A DNA stretch of 11,133 nucleotides from Thalassiosira profunda (lineage: Eukaryota > Bacillariophyta > Thalassiosirophyceae > Thalassiosirales > Thalassiosiraceae): contig JALLAP010001237.1 of the NCBI GenBank assembly GCA_036939355.1, positions 1 through 11,133 of the forward strand, given 5' to 3'. The translations under genes were made by a program, and so were the position numbers. Below are positions 8,067 to 11,133 of this stretch, piece after piece. The stretch's first letter is position 1. Every line of letters begins with the position of its first letter. The notes beneath the pieces were generated by a model. That model searched no databases, was not told the DNA's origin, and saw only the letters and a program-made list of their open reading frames with translations.

Positions 8067-9650
8067 CTACGAGGCGTCGTCCTCCACCCGGAAGAACCTC
8101 CGACTCCCGAGGGTGATCTTCTCCCGCACCATCATGAGTAGGGCGCTCTTCAGTACCGTGTGGAGGAGCTGGAGGGAGCACCCCTTGTACACCCCCCGGA
8201 CTCCGTCGTTGCGGAAGATGTGGAGGAGGAGCGGGAGGAGGGTGCGAGGGGGCTTTTTGGTTTTTGTTTTGGACGTCGAACGAGGCAGCTGCCGACTCTG
8301 CTGTCTGTCACTTCCGTTCGACTTCTCACTCGAGCAATCTCTTCCCTCGTCCGACTCTCCGCTCGAGCAATTCGAGCTCCCATCATCTCTGCCCTCGTCA
8401 AATGCATCCGGAGGAGACACCATGAGCAGAACCTTGCATCGGATCAGGGGGTACGTCACGATCGTCGCAAAGAACTTCGATATCAATCCAAACACGAACG
8501 CCTCTCCCATCGACAGCTTTCCGGTCCGCGACCCGACATTTGTTGCACTGCCCTCGTCTGCGCCATCCATCTTTCCTATCCACCGTCTCTGGAGGAGCAT
8601 CCCTTTCAGCACGTCGTACATGGTATATTGGATTGCAGGGTTGGTGCACAGTAGCACTGCCGGGAAGAGGCCGTTCCACAGCGACAACACAGACTGGAGC
8701 CGCCGCTGCCTCTCGGTATCTCTATCCATTTGTCTATTTGTTGCATTGGTAGCGATAGCAGCCGCAGATGGGGTTGTAGCGAACGCCTCCTGGGCGAGAT
8801 TGGTCGAGAAGGAGAACTTGTATTTCTCGGGCGATTTGATGTACAGTTGCCGCTTCACCATTGCGGACCTCGCCTTCGGTGTCGGTACTTTCTTGTGCGC
8901 GGACGACGACCCCGGGCCATCTCCCCATGCATCGCGATTCTCCGAGACATCGCCGTTAAGCAAGTCACAACTCGACATCGATTGTGCCTCCGACTTTTCA
9001 CTTCCAGCACGCAGAGAGCCTCCCGTCTCCTCCAATCTATTTCTTCCACCTTCCGACGTCCCCGCCTGCTTCCTGGACGAGATGGTGTCCAGCGGCAGGG
9101 TAATGCACGTGTTGATAACCGCCGCGAACGCCGTCAGCAGCAGCTTCGTGCCGGTCGACGTCTCCGTCGCCCCCCTCCTTCCCGACGAGCCACTGCCCCT
9201 CGATGCAAGGAGGGATTTTCGATATGCAACGTACTTGGTCTGGACGAGCGAGTAGGCGAAGAAGTAGGCAAAGCTGGACACGACCGTGTGGGCCACCTTG
9301 TGGGGGAGGCCGCGGAACAGCTCGGCGATGGGGGGCAGTTTCGACGGCAGGATGTGTTGCATTGACGTAGATGTCATCGGCGGCCTGTTTGCACGGCTCT
9401 TCTCCCCATCCTCGCCCCTCGCATCGCCATTTGCAGAATTTGCGGCCCCATCTTTTGCAGCCCCAGCTGACGACCGAACAACATCACCGCCAGACGACCC
9501 ATCACCTCCGGCCTGCAAGCTCGTCTTCCAAACGTCGACGGGGTAAAACGCCAACACGGCCGCGAGGGAGCCCAGGACGCCGGCGGCGGCGTCGGCGAGG
9601 GCCCGCCGACGGGCCAGAGCGTCGGTGGGGCGGGGGCGCTTGGGCCGCAT
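8067..9650 (-). CDS. Mitochondrial carrier family protein, probably a peroxisomal adenine-nucleotide transporter (PNC/ANT1-like)
   Basis: A single exon gives 527 residues. Three carrier repeats are visible by their signatures: PVDVWK (37-42), PLDTISSRKQ (186-195) and PLIRCK (401-406). The even-numbered helices include the stretches LFRGLPHKVAHT (111-122), LWNGLFPAVLLCTNPAIQYT (324-343) and VYKGCSLQLLHTVLKSALL (487-505). The PLDTxSSR, NPAIQYT and P-x-IRCKV elements are characteristic of plant PNC and yeast ANT1 carriers, which exchange ATP for AMP across the peroxisomal membrane to feed fatty-acid activation; that role is inferred from these motifs. Carriers are usually about 300 residues; the excess is hydrophilic, Ser/Asp/Glu-rich insertion after each signature. 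The ATG at 9650 lies directly before the first helix, so the N-terminus is complete. The Nudix gene is divergent, 144 bp away. Confidence 0.87.
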   Translation of the reverse strand: MRPKRPRPTDALARRRALADAAAGVLGSLAAVLAFYPVDVWKTSLQAGGDGSSGGDVVRSSAGAAKDGAANSANGDARGEDGEKSRANRPPMTSTSMQHILPSKLPPIAELFRGLPHKVAHTVVSSFAYFFAYSLVQTKYVAYRKSLLASRGSGSSGRRGATETSTGTKLLLTAFAAVINTCITLPLDTISSRKQAGTSEGGRNRLEETGGSLRAGSEKSEAQSMSSCDLLNGDVSENRDAWGDGPGSSSAHKKVPTPKARSAMVKRQLYIKSPEKYKFSFSTNLAQEAFATTPSAAAIATNATNRQMDRDTERQRRLQSVLSLWNGLFPAVLLCTNPAIQYTMYDVLKGMLLQRRWIGKMDGADEGSATNVGSRTGKLSMGEAFVFGLISKFFATIVTYPLIRCKVLLMVSPPDAFDEGRDDGSSNCSSGESDEGRDCSSEKSNGSDRQQSRQLPRSTSKTKTKKPPRTLLPLLLHIFRNDGVRGVYKGCSLQLLHTVLKSALLMMVREKITLGSRRFFRVEDDAS

Positions 9651-9794
9651 CGGGAGGAGGGGCGCGTGGAAGGTTGGAGCGAGAGGAGGAGCTCAAGACA
9701 ATACTTACGTAAAATAGCTAACGGATCCGGCCCGGCGGAAAAGTGCGGACAGCACCGCCACTGAGACTCACCCGCAACCAATCGTTGCTTTGCA
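9651..9794. promoter_or_regulatory. Compact head-to-head promoter region
   Basis: Only 144 bp separate the start codons of the carrier gene (-) and the Nudix gene (+), so both promoters and both 5' UTRs share this stretch. A CCAAT lies at 9778-9782, very close to the Nudix start. On the minus strand GTAAGTAT starts at 9708, a good splice-donor match that might mark a 5' UTR intron of the carrier gene or be chance. No TATA box is evident. Confidence 0.6.
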
Positions 9795-10973
9795 ATGAAG
9801 TGTCCACCCTCCCGCTCGACCGCCGCGGCGTACCTCATGCTCGCGATCGCCACTTCGTCGCTGCGGAGGGCGGCGTGCTTCTCGCCGGCCCGCGTCGTCG
9901 CATCTCGCGGACGACGCAGTTTTGTGATGTCCCGAGACATCATCGTCGCATCAAGATCACAACATCGACCGCGCGGCGACGCACGAAGGGCCACCTCCGC
10001 TCTGCGCTCTTTCGCCACCGCAAATACCGACAATGAGCTGTGGTGCCCTCCCTCCCTGATGGATCACATGCTCCACCGCATCGAGGCCGTGAACAGCGTC
10101 CCGTACCAAATCCAACAGAGCACGATGGACTTCACCCTCAACGGCCGGCCGCTCGGAAAGGTGACGCCCAAGGTGGCCGAGCGATTGGCGGCGATGGGCC
10201 CGACGTTTGAGTTATCGACGGGAACGAATCGGCCGACGCTCACCCTCGGCAGCGCCGCGGGGGGCTCGGCGGAGCAGCGAACCGCGGCGGTGGCCCGGGT
10301 AATGGAGCGATTGAGAGACGAGGGGTACATTTCTGGGTGGCGGGACGAGCTGTACCCCGTCGCCGAAAGCTTCGATGCCCCGCCGGCGTTTTTGATCGAG
10401 CGGGCCGCCGCGTCGTTGTTGGGCGCGATGGAGTACGGCGTGCACATTAACGGGCTGGTGGACGTGGACGGGGAGAGAAGGATGTGGATGGCGCGAAGAT
10501 CGCAGAGCAAATCCAAATTTCCGGGCTATTTGGACCATATTGTCGCCGGAGGCCAGCCCGCGGGCTTGTCGTTGATGGACAACGTCGTCAAGGAGTGCCA
10601 GGAGGAGGCGGGCATTCCGGAAGAATTGACGAGGCGAGGCGTCCGGCCCGCGGGCGCGATTTCTTACGAACAATATGTGGGAAGACTGAAGGATCAAGGG
10701 GAGGGGGTCATGAGCCGCGTGGTCTTGTTTTGCTACGATCTTACGCTGCCCCCGGAGTTCGTGCCGACGGCCGAGGACGGGGAGGTGGAAAGCTTCTTCA
10801 CGTGGGGATTGGAGGACATTGCGCGGTCGATGCATCCCGACTATCCGGATCCGATCAAACCGAATTGCTATCCCGTCATCATAGATTACCTTCTCCGATC
10901 CGGGGCGATATCTCCTGACAGTCCGAAGTATCTCGACGTGTTGCGGACGCTGAGGAGCGGAACTTGCACGTAG
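9795..10973 (+). CDS. Plastid-targeted Nudix hydrolase, thiamine-diphosphate-related (DUF4743/NUDT20-like)
   Basis: A single exon gives 392 residues. Residues 1-28 are signal-peptide-like, followed by F29 in AACFSP and an Arg/Ser/Ala-rich stretch to ~72, which fits a bipartite diatom plastid presequence. Residues ~85-205 match the N-terminal extension of the DUF4743 group (LNGRPLGKVTPKVAERL; sequences around GWRDELYPV). The Nudix core starts near 213 (YGVHINGLV). YLDHIVAGGQPAG (245-257) leads into the Nudix box at 252-274, ending KECQEEAGI. K266 and L258 replace the canonical Arg and first Glu, while E267, E270 and E271 are kept. Plant NUDT20/24 and yeast YJR142W share this variant; members hydrolyse damaged or antagonist forms of thiamine diphosphate. 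The substrate here is inferred from family membership. The ATG at 9795 is the first in frame and gives a complete presequence. Confidence 0.88.
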   Translation: MKCPPSRSTAAAYLMLAIATSSLRRAACFSPARVVASRGRRSFVMSRDIIVASRSQHRPRGDARRATSALRSFATANTDNELWCPPSLMDHMLHRIEAVNSVPYQIQQSTMDFTLNGRPLGKVTPKVAERLAAMGPTFELSTGTNRPTLTLGSAAGGSAEQRTAAVARVMERLRDEGYISGWRDELYPVAESFDAPPAFLIERAAASLLGAMEYGVHINGLVDVDGERRMWMARRSQSKSKFPGYLDHIVAGGQPAGLSLMDNVVKECQEEAGIPEELTRRGVRPAGAISYEQYVGRLKDQGEGVMSRVVLFCYDLTLPPEFVPTAEDGEVESFFTWGLEDIARSMHPDYPDPIKPNCYPVIIDYLLRSGAISPDSPKYLDVLRTLRSGTCT

Positions 10974-11064
10974 ATAGAAAGCACAACATCAACAGACATC
11001 AACGCGGCCTTTGATTGATTGGAGAGTGGAGAGGAGGTTGTATGTACAGTGGCCTACCACAAAG

Positions 11065-11118
11065 TGTCCCACCCCCCCGGGACAACTTTTTGGCTAGCCT
11101 GAGCTCGGGGGTGGGACA
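11065..11118. repeat. 12-bp inverted repeat near the window edge
   Basis: TGTCCCACCCCC at 11065-11076 is the exact reverse complement of GGGGGTGGGACA at 11107-11118, with 30 bases between that include the palindrome GGCTAGCC (11092-11099). GGGACAACT also recurs directly at 11079-11087 and 11113-11121. This could be a hairpin in the 3' region of the Nudix gene, or the edge of a repeat element continuing beyond the window. Confidence 0.7.
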
Positions 11119-11133
11119 ACTCAAAGCTTCCCC

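Noticed and set aside
8320..8410. A possible in-frame intron in the third carrier loop, because of a GTGAGAAG donor-like site
   Set aside because: No convincing paired acceptor was seen, and the segment has regular Ser/Glu/Asp coding with an internal DEGRD duplication, like the other two loops.
9374..10033. A minus-strand frame overlapping the carrier and Nudix 5' ends
   Set aside because: It runs opposite the Nudix presequence and in a different frame from the carrier. The carrier already has a complete first repeat from its own ATG at 9650.

Overview
The window is nuclear DNA of a photosynthetic stramenopile, most likely a diatom (centric, Thalassiosira-like). The evidence is short spliceosomal introns (93-144 nt, three of the four starting GTGAGT), two proteins whose N-termini look like diatom plastid presequences (signal peptide followed by an F-containing cleavage motif), a Pro/Thr-rich spacer in a surface protein, and an ankyrin protein of the 'LPIHLAC' type common in diatom genomes. 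No database search was possible, so the organism call is an inference from these traits.

Layout: (1) 120-771 (+), a two-exon gene for a small cysteine-rich protein with a plastid presequence and a twin-arginine thylakoid-lumen signal. (2) 1093-5438 (-), a four-exon gene for a ~1306-residue single-pass type I membrane protein: signal peptide, low-complexity Asn/Glu/Ala and Gly-rich stretches, a Pro/Thr spacer, a large extracellular part, one membrane helix and a ~460-residue acidic tail. Its last exon is interrupted by an assembly join: a single N at 1777 flanked by two identical 72-nt copies. With one copy and the N removed, the exons sum to 3921 nt in one open frame. (3) 5439-6463, a ~1 kb divergent intergenic region with two pairs of short repeats. 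(4) 6464-7900 (+), an intronless ankyrin-repeat protein, visibly less GC-rich than its neighbours. (5) 8067-9650 (-), a mitochondrial-carrier-family protein of the peroxisomal adenine-nucleotide type, with long hydrophilic inserts after each of its three signature motifs. (6) 9651-9794, a 144-bp head-to-head promoter region. (7) 9795-10973 (+), a plastid-targeted Nudix hydrolase of the thiamine-diphosphate-related (DUF4743/NUDT20-like) group. (8) 10974-11133, a tail with a 12-bp inverted repeat near the window edge.

I see no operon, defence system, CRISPR array, RNA gene or intact mobile element. The genes do not form an obvious pathway: two products go to the plastid, one probably to the peroxisome and one to the cell surface or an endomembrane. 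The least described items are the large type I membrane protein and the twin CX3CX3C lumenal protein. The strongest technical observation is the false 73-nt insertion at the N, which breaks the frame of the membrane-protein gene in this assembly.
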